This document shows positions 1 through 11,390 of a stretch of DNA of 64,000 nucleotides, one piece after another. Position 1 is the first letter of the stretch. Each line of letters starts with the position of its first letter. The translations under genes and the position numbers were made by a program. The notes beneath the pieces were generated by a model. The model did not search any database, was not told where the DNA came from, and saw nothing but the letters and a program-made list of their open reading frames with translations. Location: assembly GCF_002775205.1 (NCBI RefSeq), contig NC_036459.1, positions 407,492-471,491 of the forward strand. Direction: 5' to 3'. Source of the DNA: Xiphophorus maculatus. Taxonomy: Eukaryota > Chordata > Actinopteri > Cyprinodontiformes > Poeciliidae.

Positions 1-1488
1 CCTGACTTTTTTCTCATAATTTAGGTTTTTCTGGTAAAATTGTGTCTTTATTTTGATAATACAAATTTATTCTTGTAATTAAATATATTCTAGTAGCCTG
101 GTCGTATTACTCAGACGGATTTAAATAAAAACCACACAATCTGATCCAGTATGAAAAAGTAAAATTTTAATCTTTTTTTTAATTGCCCAGCCCTAACTGA
201 AATAATCTGCTCCGTTAATCCTGCTGGTGTTGAATCTGAGCTGGACTCGTTACGCTTCGTTAGTCTGCCTAGAGACGAACGTTTGTTCCTTAAAACTGGA
301 AAATAAAATCAGAGGAAAGTCAATTTTAGATTCAACATACAGAAATTCACAGTTTTCCCTCCATTTTGTCACTTTAATGTGTTTTATTGTGATTTTATAA
401 AGTAAAAGCCTGAATAAAATCAGTCAACTGGCTTCTGTGTCTAACTGAATGTTGGTGGAAATGCCGACGTTCCCTGAAAGCCTCAGAGATGTTTATACGA
501 AACGTTTCTTTCAAGATGTGAAGGAAGGAAGGAAGCATAACTGGAAACCAGTTTTCAGATGCTGGTTCACTTCCTGTTGTCCACATTGTCTCTTTCTTTT
601 GTGAGATTAAATATTTCTGAGTTTGATCTCTGAAATATTCTGAAAAAACATGGACATTTCTGAGCTCAAAATGTTGAAAGTTTGCAGGAAAAAACTAAAA
701 AATTTGGACATTAATTTCACATTTTATAAAAAAAATTTCAACATTTGCAAAGTTTCAAACATTTTAAACTTTTAGAGCTCAGAAATGTTCATGTTTTTTC
801 AAAAACAAAAAGAATCTGAAATTTATCTAAAGCATTTTGATTATTTTCTTGCAAATTGTCAACTTTTGGAAAGCAGAAAAAGTTCCCACCTTTTTTTTTC
901 TAAAAAAATTCTGAGATTACTTTCAAAATGTTTGAATTTTGTCTTGCAAGTTTTCATTTTTTAGAAATAAGATTTCCGAGTTTTTTCTAGAGATTTTCTG
1001 AAATTAAATACATTTCATAGTTTTTTCTTACAGATTTACTCTTTTTTCTGCCTAAATATCCGTGACACGCCGGAGTGTAATCTTTTCCCTTCCTGACTTG
1101 GAGTTTGCGGTTCGACCTCCATGTGAAGGTGGGAATATTTCTGGATGGAATAAAAACAGATTTTTTCATGTTTGGCTGTGAAATAACATTTTATGTTGAA
1201 ATAATTCAAAAACAAACTGAATGACGGTAAAAATTAATCAATATAAAGTCTGATTTCCCATAACGTTAAAACTGAAAACTGAACTAGTTTTAGTCCTTAG
1301 CAAATCGCCATGGCGACAAGCATGATTTTATAAATAAAGTCCGTTTGGCTCGGTTCGTCCCAGAGGCCATGTTCGGGTCGCTGCTGCCTTCACATTTCAT
1401 GCAGGGATACCCTGAGATCTTCGTCTAAAAACGTCCCGATAAAAACCACTCACAGTTCGACTCCGATCTGGTTCCGGTTCTGATCCGG
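1..1488. other. 3' flank of dmtf1, no gene
   Basis: I see no coding exon here. The part nearest the gene is probably dmtf1 3' UTR, since the stop codon is at 1489-1491 on the minus strand. A minus-strand AATAAA lies at about 382-387, but it is far from the stop and its use is uncertain. From about 600 to 1050 the sequence is a degenerate self-complementary repeat built from pieces such as TTTCTGAGATTA and TTTTTTCTAGA. The same family recurs at several other places in the window. Confidence 0.5.
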
Positions 1489-4400
1489 TCAGTCAGAACC
1501 TTCCTGGTTCTCCAGGATGGGATCTGCGGGCAGCGAAGAGGTCAGCAGGGTTACAGGAGTTGGTCAGGAGCGTTTTGGTCGGTGGTGCGTTGCTGTTACC
1601 TGTCAAGGTGCTGCTGATGTTGGGAGGAGAGGCGATGAGAACGGCGCTTCCCGACGGCATCCCAGGATGCACCACTGCACCCTGGACAACATTTAGAGGA
1701 TGAGGTCAGGGATTCAGTCGTTTAATTTATTTTCTTTATTTCAAAATTTTTAGAACCTGGTTCAGATTCTTCAGACTGTCGGACCAGTTCTGGAAACCCA
1801 AACCTGAGCCGTTTACATCCCCCAAAGTTTTGTTTTTTTTACCTTCTCTGTGAAATCTTCACTTCCTGCCTCAGGCGTTTCCGTTACAACCGCCTCTGAC
1901 TCCTCCAGGAGTGCGGCCACATTGAGGTCCTGGCTCCGCCCTTCCGGCAAGGGTGCGGGGTCAGCAGAGACGGTCTGGATGATGACGCCATCTCCGGAGC
2001 AGAGGCCGTCGGTCTGCGGAGGAAAAACAAGATGGCTGCCGAAAAACAAACGACAAGGACGGATGGACAGAGAAAGGAAAGAGAGAGAGAGAGATAGACC
2101 CACCGACAGGCTGTGGAGGATGATGTGTTCCTGGGAGGAGGGGGAGGAGCCTGTTGTCAGGGTTACTGTGCCGTTATTAGACAGGCTGAGAGGAAGGCTC
2201 TGATTGGACGTCGTCTGGAGGTAGAAGGTTCCGGGGGTTCCAGTTGGCTGCAGCTGGAAGGACTGGAAACAAAACAAACTAATAATTATCTGATTTAAGA
2301 GGGTTAGCGCCATGCTAAGAAAATACAATTAAACACTAGAATAAAGGTGCATTATGAGAATAAAGTCGTAATAAAGTCAATTTATTCTGTCAACTTTATT
2401 TTTTGCTTGCAGTAAAATTTCCAGATTAAAGTCGTACTAGAATAAAGTTGTAATATTATGAGAATAAAATTGAAATAGTACGAGAATAGAGTCATAATAT
2501 TACAAGAAAAAAGTCAGAATATTATAAGAATGGCTCTCATAATTGTACGATGTTTTTCTTGCAATATTCCGTTTTTATTCTGGCTTTATTCCCGTTTTTT
2601 TTCTCCTTTTTTCTTAGTATGGGCCGCAAGTTTTTATTTTTTTCATTTTTTACTAGAAAAGCCATGTCTAGTGTACCAAACATGTCAGGGAAGTAAATTT
2701 GACAATAAAACTCTTTTCAAAACAGAAACTGTGAAGGGAGTAGTTTTTGAGCCTAGCCCGTTACCTAGCAACCCCAGAAGAGTTCCACCTCGTTACCTAG
2801 CAATCCAAAATGATCTCCAGCTCGTTTGGTCGGCTGGTTTTACTGCAGTAAATGGCTGCTGGTGTTTTGTTGTTGACTTACCATCCAGAAGCTACTTGCT
2901 GCATTCTTGTTGATCGTACAGGAGGCTCCACTAATGCTTTTCAAAGATGTATGGTTATATAATTTTGCAGCTATTTTAATGCATGAGTGTAAACGTTGAG
3001 CTGGGGGTTGTGGCTGGCAGCAGCTTAGTTGGATTTAAAGTGACAGGACCCCCTAAAGCAACTCATTATTTAACAATGATTTTTGCAAAAAAGTGTTGAA
3101 GGTGTTTTGAATAGGCCATAGAACCATCCTAAGAGAGCTTAATAGGTCACCTCTTAATTTTAGATGCAGCTTTATGGGTTAAAATTAAAACTACGGTGTC
3201 CTGCTGGGTCAAACTCACGGGCAGGATCTCGAAGGTCTGCAGCGCTCCTGAGTTCAGAGTGATGGCGTCTCCGTCTGCAGCCGCATCTGAAGCTGCAAAC
3301 AGACACACGGTGAGCAGGAAGAACGGCTCGTCACATAACCGGCTGCGTCAGGTCGCCAGAAGGTCGCCGGCTCTCACCCAGGTGAGTGATCTGCAGCGGG
3401 ATCTGGACCGGGATCTGCAGCGCCGCCAGTGGGCCGGAGACGGGACTGCAGCCGCTGCTGTCGTCCAGCCGGGCCAGGCGGATCTGGAGCGAGGAAGAGG
3501 AGGGACTGCCGGGGAGGGACGCAGTCTGTGATGATGTCATCAGCTCCTCCAGGCCCTTTAGGAGGACTGGCACCGCAAACGCAAAGCTGCATCAGTAAAT
3601 CTGAGCTAGGAGCCATTTTTAGGACCAATCTGTCTTCAGGTGGAACGATTATTCAACAAAACAAAAACTGAGACGTCAAGTTTGAATTTACAGAGGATTT
3701 CCTCTGAGCTACACAAACTCATAGTTATAAACACAGTAGAGCCGCAGCTAAAAGTTATTCCAGTGATCGATTATCCTGATGATTAAAGCTGCAGTACGTA
3801 ACTTATTAAAAATATGTTTTTTACATATTTGTTGTAACTGTCGCCATGTTGCGTCTGCTTGCTATGAGATAATGTGTGAAAAATATTTAGCTTCTCTGTC
3901 TTCTCCCAGCGATAACTAGAAAGGACCAATCAGAGCCAGGAGTAGTTACTTTTTATGAAGTAATCAGTAATAAAGTTACTTTTTCAGGCAGTCTGCTCAC
4001 CGCTGAACGGGATCTCCTTGTGGTTGGCCACTTGTCTCTTGATGCTCCACCACTTGGAGCGCAGCCACTGAGGCGAGCGCACGCTGCTCCACCCCCACGC
4101 CAGATCCTCCCACTTGATGTCGTTCTCGTCTTCCACCTTCACCGACGAGATCCTACAGGAAACAGGAAGTTAATTGAAACCGTTTAGCCTCAGAGCCCGC
4201 GGCTGCCCGGCGCCGGACTCGGACCTGCGCAGGAGGTTCAGGTCATCCTCCTTTGTCCACTCGGCTCCTCCGCTGTGCTTCCAGTTCAGGTAGTTCAGCC
4301 ACTTGGACCGACACTGCTTCTCTGAGCGCGTGCGAACCCGATCCGCCACCGTCGCCCAGGAAACCCCGGCCGTGACCGCCGACCCAGGCGACACGCCTGC

Positions 4401-7400
4401 CATTTCATACACCACCTCCGCCAGGCGTCCCTCCTCCTCCTCGCTCCATTTACCTGATGTGTAGCATTAGTGTTAGCATTAGCAATAGCAGGCAGCTGAA
4501 ACCGGAGTAGCAAGGTTCTTGTCATCCTGACCCGTGTTGCAGGTTTCCTTCATCAGACGGCAGCGGTCCTTAACAGAAGAGGCGCTGCGACCCAGAGCCG
4601 CTCCGATCGTCGCCCAGTCGTTCCCGTGTTTTTCCCTCAACCTGGAAAAAAAAAACTGGTAAACGAGCCTCCGGCCACTAGGTGGCAGAAGTTTTTACTG
4701 AAACAGCAAAATAAAACAAAAATAGCGCTTTATCGTTTTATCGTTAATATTTTTGAATCATGATGAAAATTTTGATTTATTGTTTTCCCGATACATTTTA
4801 GTCATTGATGGTAAATAAAGTTAAATAAATTGAATTATCGTAAATGTTCATTTTGCTAAAACAGCTGCATGTTTATTTATCGCTTTGTTTTTAGACGCAG
4901 CTAAAACAATGAGTGGGTGTTTTGGTTGAATTGTTTCTCCTTTATTGTAAAAAAATTCTTATTGTGATAAGAACGTTGATTTATCGTAACAACATATTTC
5001 AGTCATTGATTGTGACTAAAAAACACTGAGAATTACTGGAATTTTTATTTTAGTAAAAACGGCTGCATGTTTTCAGAAGCAGTGACTGAGAGTATTTATC
5101 ATTTATTATGAAAAATTCTTATTGTGATTTGAATTTTGATTTATGGTTTACAATCGTTGATCGTAAATAGAAAAACAAAACTGATTGAATGATCAGAAAT
5201 GTTATTTTTGTTAAGACTGCTGTTTTTTTAAGTATTTGGACTGATATTAGGAGCAGTAGAGATTAGTGGGACAATTTTTCATATTATTTATACAGAATTT
5301 TTCTTTTATTTTAATTTTTTAAAATGTATTTATAGTCACAGTACATTTCAGTCATTGGTCATATGTGAAAAAATAAAACGGACATAATAGAAATATTATT
5401 TTTGCTATTTTCTAAATCACTTGTTCCATGAGAGCATCAAAAAATATCAGTAAATTTGAAAATATGATTAATTGCAGTTACTGTGTTACTTGTAGTTACT
5501 TGTTTTGAAATTTAAAAACAATAAAAAGATCTGTAAAAAGTTAAACCTGAGTTGTTGCAACTCATTTTGTTGATCTGTTTTGATAATTGGGTAATTAAAT
5601 GCTGGTTTACTCACGTTTTCAGTTTCTCTATCTCCTCTGGAGTATACCTGGAGAGGAGAAGGACCAGTTAGCTCTCCTGATTGGGTCGCAGCCTGATTCC
5701 GGCCATCTGATCCTGAACTCACTTGCCGACGTGGTTTCTGTCGTCATACATCCGTAAAACTCTCCTGTAGACGGCGAACAGCGGCCGGTTCAGCCCCAGC
5801 GCCACCGAGCGGTAGAAATCCTTCCTCTCCTCTTTCGACATCTCGAAGATGATCTCTGCCGGGTCCTGGATGCCGCGGCGCTGAAAGAACACAGCACAGA
5901 GGATTCTTTACGTCAGGGATGTCCAAAGTGAGGCCCGGGGGCCATTTGTGGCCCTTGGAATAATATTAAATAGCCCCCAACTTCAACTCAAGAACGATAG
6001 AAATTTGGACCGTCAGCACTTTTCATTCAGATAGACACTTTGTCATTTTTTTAGGGTAATATTTTTCACTGAGAAACTTAAATGTGAATTATTCTGCTTC
6101 CTTGAACAGGTTAGGATAGGTCAATGGCCTATACAAAACATGCTCATCACATTATTTTGCACAAAATCATTCTTAAATAATGAGATTACAGTTTGGCCCT
6201 GGCTAGGTATCAGATGGAATTCTGCTTGGGTTGCTAGGCAACGGGCAGAACTCTGCTTGGGTTGCTAGGTAACGGCACAGTGGCTCATTTTCCACACACC
6301 AAAATGGTGTGTGGAAAATGTGTTTATTGCCAAAAACCAACCTAGTGTATTTTTTAAATGTTTTGACTGTTTTTGGATGCAGTTGAGACTCAAATGGAAG
6401 AATAAAAACATGCAAAAAGTTGAATTTTACAGAATAGGTCTCCTTTAGATCTTCTTAAAATTATAGTTGTTAGGTACAACACGAAGTTTTTGTCTTTTAT
6501 TAGCTATTTTCCTATAATTACTATGTAGAAAGTAGGAGAGAACAGCAACAAAATGCTGCTTTTTAAAAAATTCACAGAAATATTTTATGTTTTATAAAGA
6601 TTTTTTTATTTGGACACCACAGCTTTACATGTTTGTGAACAGGAAACACAGAAATAATGATCGCCATGGCAACGGCATACCTTCATGTATCGGTCGATGT
6701 TGTTGATCAGGATGTCGATCTCCTCCTTCGACCACATTCCCTGCTTCCACCTGTGACCTGAAGGACAGAAATCATTATTAAACTAAAAGTATTTGGTTGA
6801 TTTGACTGAGAGCAGAGAAAGAGAACCACAGCAGCTGGAAATGAACAAGTGTTTAAGTTTTGATCCCCAATGGAACAGAGTCTACCGGACTCCCAGGTGA
6901 GGAAACACCTTAAATGTTTTGAATTAATAACGGTGGGTATTTGGACCTTTGTTGGCCAGCGTGTCTTTGTCCTCTTTAGTGGTGAACCAGGCCTGACTGA
7001 CTGGTGACACCTCAGCCTTCTGCTCTTTGTCCTCATGCAGAATCTGCACAAACAGACAATAACGGTTCTGTTTGACTTGCTCTGTTGGACTCAGAACCAT
7101 CTTCCACCATTTCCAGCTTCACGTCTACCTCGATCTCAGTGACGCCGTCCTCAGGCAGGTCGCCTTCAGCGGTGGCCGTCATCGTCACCTCAAAGCTCTC
7201 ATCGTTTTCAGACACTAACAGAGAAAACAGGAAATTTAAAACCTTCACATCAGGTTTAGTTTGTGGCACCACTTTCAAACATCTGAAATATTTGTTGTAT
7301 TTGTCTATTTTACCAGTGGCTGAACAGTTAATGAGCTTGTTACTTTAATTAATATCAATTTATTGCAAATGTGTAAATTGTTGTACTTCAAAATCTAGAT

Positions 7401-9428
7401 GTCATGGTATAGCTGTCAATACCAGTTTTAGCCATAAGGTGTCAGTATTGTTTGTGGTCACATGGTGAACAAGAATAGATACAAGTAGAAGGAGAAATGG
7501 TTGAACCAGAGGTGGCAAACCAAATGAAAAAGTAAAATGTCTTTGTTCTTTCCTCAACACTATTGATTCACATTATCTACATTTCCATTTGCACAATTTG
7601 ACATTTTGAAAATAAATTTGCTTAAAAGAAACACTGGAATTTCAAAAAAACTCAATTTTTTGATAAATAGTTTAGGCGGGTGGATGAGGAGGAGTATTTT
7701 TGGCCGTATTGCAGTTGTTTTATTTTGCAAAACTGCAGTGGAAACGCTTTTTTGGAATCACACGATCAACAACAGGATGTTACTATTGGACTTATCTCAT
7801 GAACAAACTTATTCACGTCTTAGTTTATCAACATAAACTAAGACGTCAGTAGCAGTTCTTGGTTTGTTCCAGTTCACAGAGTGATATAAAGTGAGATCCT
7901 GAATTGGTCCCTTTATATGTAAACAAATAAAAGTCAGAGACAGAAAAAACAAACATCTCACTAGTGATGACAGAGAACTGAGGCGTCTCCGGGTTTTCCT
8001 CTGTGGAAACTCGCGTCTTCTTTTGAAGAGGCTCCAGTTCCTCGTCTGCAGAAAAACACATTCACACCTCAGTCAGACATCATACATCATAATTTCCCTT
8101 AGGGATCAATAAAGTATTTTTGAATTGAAGTTTAATTTGCTACAGCAGTACAAGCATCCTGTTTTGGTTACAGGTTGTATGTTAATCTTCTGCTTTCCTT
8201 GATAAAGCAAATATTTTAAAGGTGAGGAAACGAGTGCAGTCACAAGCTGTGTTTCTATCGATATTTTCTGAAGAAATAGTTTATGGAAACGGCAAAATTA
8301 AAAAATAAATTCTTAAATTTTGCAAAAACTGGTGGTGGTTTTTGGCTTTTATGAGAAAGAACTGATGTGATGAAGAGGGGATGGAGACACGTCGGGGTTT
8401 CATTACACTTTAACTTTATTTCATTGTGACTTTTTGTTTGTTTAATTCGTATAGATTTAATTAGTTTTTAGAATGTGTTTGCTAGTTTTATTAATTAAAT
8501 ACTGTTTAAGTTTAGTGTTTTTATTAGTTATAGATGTAGTTTAAGTTTTTTCATACAGTGGTTCATTTTTCAGTGAAGAATTCAAAAGGTAAAGTATAAT
8601 GGTAAGTATCACACCCCCACCATGGACTGTTCTCCCTGCTGCCCTCTGGAAAGAGGTTCTGCAGCATCCGGTGCAGGTCCACCAGGTTCTGAAACAGCTT
8701 TTTTCCCACTTGCCATCAGACTGCTGAACTCTTAACTGGACTGCACTCAAAATCTGGTCTCCACTTCATACCTTGCACATGTACAGAGCTAAATAACTTC
8801 TATTTTACTGTCAGTCCTGCACTTTATATTCTATATTTATATTTATATTTATATTTTATACTGTATTTTATTTTATTCTGGAGTAACCTCACAACATTGG
8901 AACCTCAAACATTGTTCTGAGCCGTATGCAACGAAAATTTGTTCTGTATACACCCTGTGCATGCAAAATGACAATAAAGTCAGTCTAAGTCTAAGTCTAG
9001 TGATTATGTTTACAGCTTTTGGGTCATGAATACTCAACAGAAGGTAACATTTTAATAAAATATTTTCAATTACTGTAGAGCAACAAACTAATGCCAGTGT
9101 TTTCTCCCAACTTTTGCAGCCACCACTGAAAGTTTTTTTTACATTTTTCCAAATCGTGCTTTTTTTCTGCCATATGTAGCATTAACATCTGATAAATTCA
9201 CACTTTTCATGGCCTAGTTGACTTCAACACATCTAAAAACAATAATCATTTTGTTTTTTGCTACATTTAAAAGTTCACTGAAAAGTCATTACTGAGTTGT
9301 CTGCTTGTTGACCCACCATTTGAAGGACAGTGCAGGATGATGCTGCCATCACTGTCACGAGTTAAAGTGACGGGCTTTCCGCTTTCTAATGCTGCTGTTT
9401 CTTCTTCTGCTGCTGCTGCTGAGCTCAT
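1489..9428 (-). CDS. dmtf1: Cyclin-D-binding Myb-like transcription factor 1 (complete, 16 coding exons)
   Basis: Nuclear DNA-binding factor of the DMTF1/DMP1 family, known as an activator of the ARF-p53 pathway and a partner of D-type cyclins. Coding exons in order of translation: 9317-9428, 7962-8045, 7129-7214, 6947-7043, 6681-6757, 5723-5880, 5615-5647, 4532-4641, 4225-4453, 4001-4152, 3378-3566, 3219-3292, 2104-2262, 1843-2013, 1600-1681, 1489-1523. Every junction is GT/AG, phases agree, and the sum is 1848 nt (615 codons plus TGA). Landmarks are ILHCPSNG near the N-terminus, SQAWFTTKEDKD, WKQGMWSKEEID and RPLFAVYRRVLRMYDD. Myb repeats with NDWATIGAALGRSASSVKDR, SEKQCRSKWLNYLNWK and SVRSPQWLRSKWW follow, at roughly residues 205-380. 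The tail is rich in Ser/Thr/Gln (LQPTGTPGTFYLQT). It is shorter than the human protein (about 760 residues), mostly in the C-terminal part. A splice acceptor lies just upstream of the chosen ATG, so an in-frame ATG at 9453-9455 would be intronic. Confidence 0.96.
2340..2560. repeat. Degenerate AGAATAAAGTCGTAATA-type repeat, copy 1
   Basis: Intron of dmtf1. The stretch alternates variants of 'gagaataaagt' and 'cgtaatattatgag', a low-complexity repeat seen widely in fish genomes. A second, longer copy lies at 60260-60640. Confidence 0.7.
2640..3180 (-). repeat. Dispersed repeat with GTTGCTAGGTAACG motif, copy 1
   Basis: Intron of dmtf1. It contains two inverted copies of the motif (CGTTACCTAGCAA at about 2759-2773 and 2793-2806) and a flank ending 'gaataggccata'. 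The flank is the reverse complement of a segment at about 6120-6185, so this and the 6.1-6.4 kb copy are one family in opposite orientations. Family name unknown; no open frame. Confidence 0.6.
6080..6445 (+). repeat. Dispersed repeat with GTTGCTAGGTAACG motif, copy 2
   Basis: Intron of dmtf1. 'GGGTTGCTAGG' occurs twice (about 6227-6240 and 6258-6271), as in copy 1. A near-perfect palindrome CCACACACCA/TGGTGTGTGG lies at about 6294-6316. A shorter third copy lies at 63140-63200. Confidence 0.6.
8070..8135 (+). repeat. LINE-type 3' tail relic
   Basis: 'TTTCCCTTAGGGATCAATAA' followed by 'agtatttttgaattgaa' is the common 3' tail of fish non-LTR elements. A very similar tail is at 63075-63113. 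Only the tail is present, immediately upstream of dmtf1 exon 2 (minus strand). Confidence 0.6.
8600..8998 (+). mobile_element. 5'-truncated LINE 3' end (L2/Rex-like)
   Basis: The plus strand encodes the end of a non-LTR reverse transcriptase ORF: HGLFSLLPSGKRF, an in-frame stop, then NSFFPLAIRLLN. A 3' UTR and a terminal (TAAGTC)n tail at about 8975-8998 follow. The block resembles the C-terminal part of the LINE at 28.8 kb ([13 protein letters not shown]). It sits in dmtf1 intron 1, antisense to the gene, and is inactive. Confidence 0.8.
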
Positions 9429-11390
9429 CCTGCACCTGCTGGAGACACAAAACACACCAACCTAACTGCTGCTTCCCTGACACAAAGCTGGGTGCAACTG
9501 TAGCAGAACATAATGCAGCTAATTATAGTCCAAGCAAAACAAAACAAAGAAATAAGAACAAAAAACTTTTTTATGTGCAAAGAGGAAACAACAACTCTGC
9601 AAATATCAGCTAAATTCTGGCAAACTACTTTAAAAACTTAAATTAAAAGAAAAAGATGACACAATTGCTAAAACAAAGCCTTTATAAAAATGTTTGAATT
9701 GTTAAATTGTTTGAATTACAGTTACTGTATCATTTCTGTGGCCACTGTATTAGGGTAAACTCTCAAACATCTACAAGGAACTTTGTAAGCTTATTTTCTT
9801 GTTTTATGAATATAAATAAAGCTGAATACAACATAACTGAAAAATAACCGGTAACTAGTCACGCATTTACAGAAAATATTGTTGAATTAATTTAGCTTTA
9901 CTCTCTGTCTCCCTCTGCCGTTTTCAACTTGAAACTATGTCAACAAGTACTTTTCTGGATTATTTTATTATAAATTACCATTAATAATCCTCATTATTAT
10001 ATAATATGCATGCCGAATTATAAACTTCGTAATTTAAAGTTGAGTTCATGTGAAAACTACACTAAAATATGTCTACAGTATATCTGAATCAGAAAATAAT
10101 GGATACAATGACATGTTATCTATAAGGGGTTTGGAATGCGGCCCGTCAGGCTGAGAAAAATATAATTATGCACTCAATGTGCCTTGTTTACTTCTACAAA
10201 ACAAGAAATAGAAACAGAGTCATATTCAAGACGTTCGAAATCTTGCAAAGAAATCCCAAGATTTCTCGGGGGTTTTTGCAGCTGCTCTGAAGCTAACAAT
10301 TAGCATCGAGCTAAAAGAAAGACGACATAAAAATCTGCGGCGCCATGTTTGTCGACAAGCTCTAGCTTGTGGCGCCTGTGTGGTTTTGGCTATGATTTAG
10401 GCTTTAAAACGATTTTTATGCTTTGGTTTCGCTCCTGCACATCTGATGGTCTCTGTCCACCAAAGAGAAAGTGAATTTTACTTTTGATTTGGCTACTTAC
10501 TTCCTGTTTTTGGTCCGGGGACTTTCGAGGTACCAGGATGAAGGTAAAGTGCCAGGATGAAGGAGAGCCTCACCGAGGCCACGGGTTGCCAGGTTTGATC
10601 CTAGTTCTATTTTAAAATGGTAAATAATAAATCTTTTGTTCATTTGGAGAAAAAATGAGATAAAAACAAACAAAATCCTGAAGTACTTGAGTTGCACCAC
10701 TCTTCTCTAGTAAGAAGTCAGACAGAAATAAGTTGCAGTCAAGGATATGATCCTTGCCCATTATGATGTATGGAAGAAATTATTTTACATTTTTTATTTG
10801 GTGCTGCTTTGCATCCATGAAGCCTCATTGTCAAATTCTTTGGGATTTTGGCGTCATAGATCACATATTATCTGTGGTTTTTGAGATGCTAATCTACTTC
10901 CACAAGTAAAATTAATACTTTTTTGTCAGTAAATAAGTAAAAGCAAAAATCCTTCCAGCTGCACAGCATCCAAATCTGAAGATATCCAAACAAATAAATG
11001 ATTAACAAAAGTCTACAAAAAGAACAAATCAAAACTATTGCAAACGAGCTGACAGGCACATATTTAATAGTTTTGAAACAAACATGACAGAGATCCATTT
11101 AGGTGCAAAAAAGCAAACCTGGCAACCAGTGTGAAAATACAACTTGCTAATTTATTTAGCTGATTTTAGCAGAAAAAACACTCCAATGCTTCTATATAAA
11201 TGCCATTTCTTTCTCCTTTTACACTTATATTTTAACTTTAAGTCCAAACTTTTAGAGGTAAAAGAAAATACAGTAAAAACATTGTCAAAAAACAGTTCCG
11301 CGTTTGTTTCACCTGGACCCTTTTTGGAGAGGGACGATGCGTGAAAGCTGCTAAAACCCGAAGGTTTCCGGAGCCAAACTGAAGCCGAAT
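9429..11390. promoter_or_regulatory. Divergent promoter region between dmtf1 and cwf19l1
   Basis: The two genes start head-to-head 1.96 kb apart. A dmtf1 5' UTR exon boundary is visible as an acceptor (TGTGTCTCCAG on the minus strand, about 9440). The dmtf1 transcription start must lie further right, possibly near the GC-richer patch at 10330-10380 containing GCGGCGCCATGTTTG, which resembles a YY1-type site (AACATGGCGCCGC on the minus strand). The cwf19l1 start is probably just upstream of 11391. The rest is AT-rich with no coding exon that I can support. The promoter positions are inference. Confidence 0.45.

Noticed and set aside
9429-9455. Upstream in-frame ATG for dmtf1 at 9453-9455
   Set aside because: A splice acceptor (CTCCAG) lies between it and the conserved start, so this ATG is intronic. 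The downstream ATG matches the family N-terminus.
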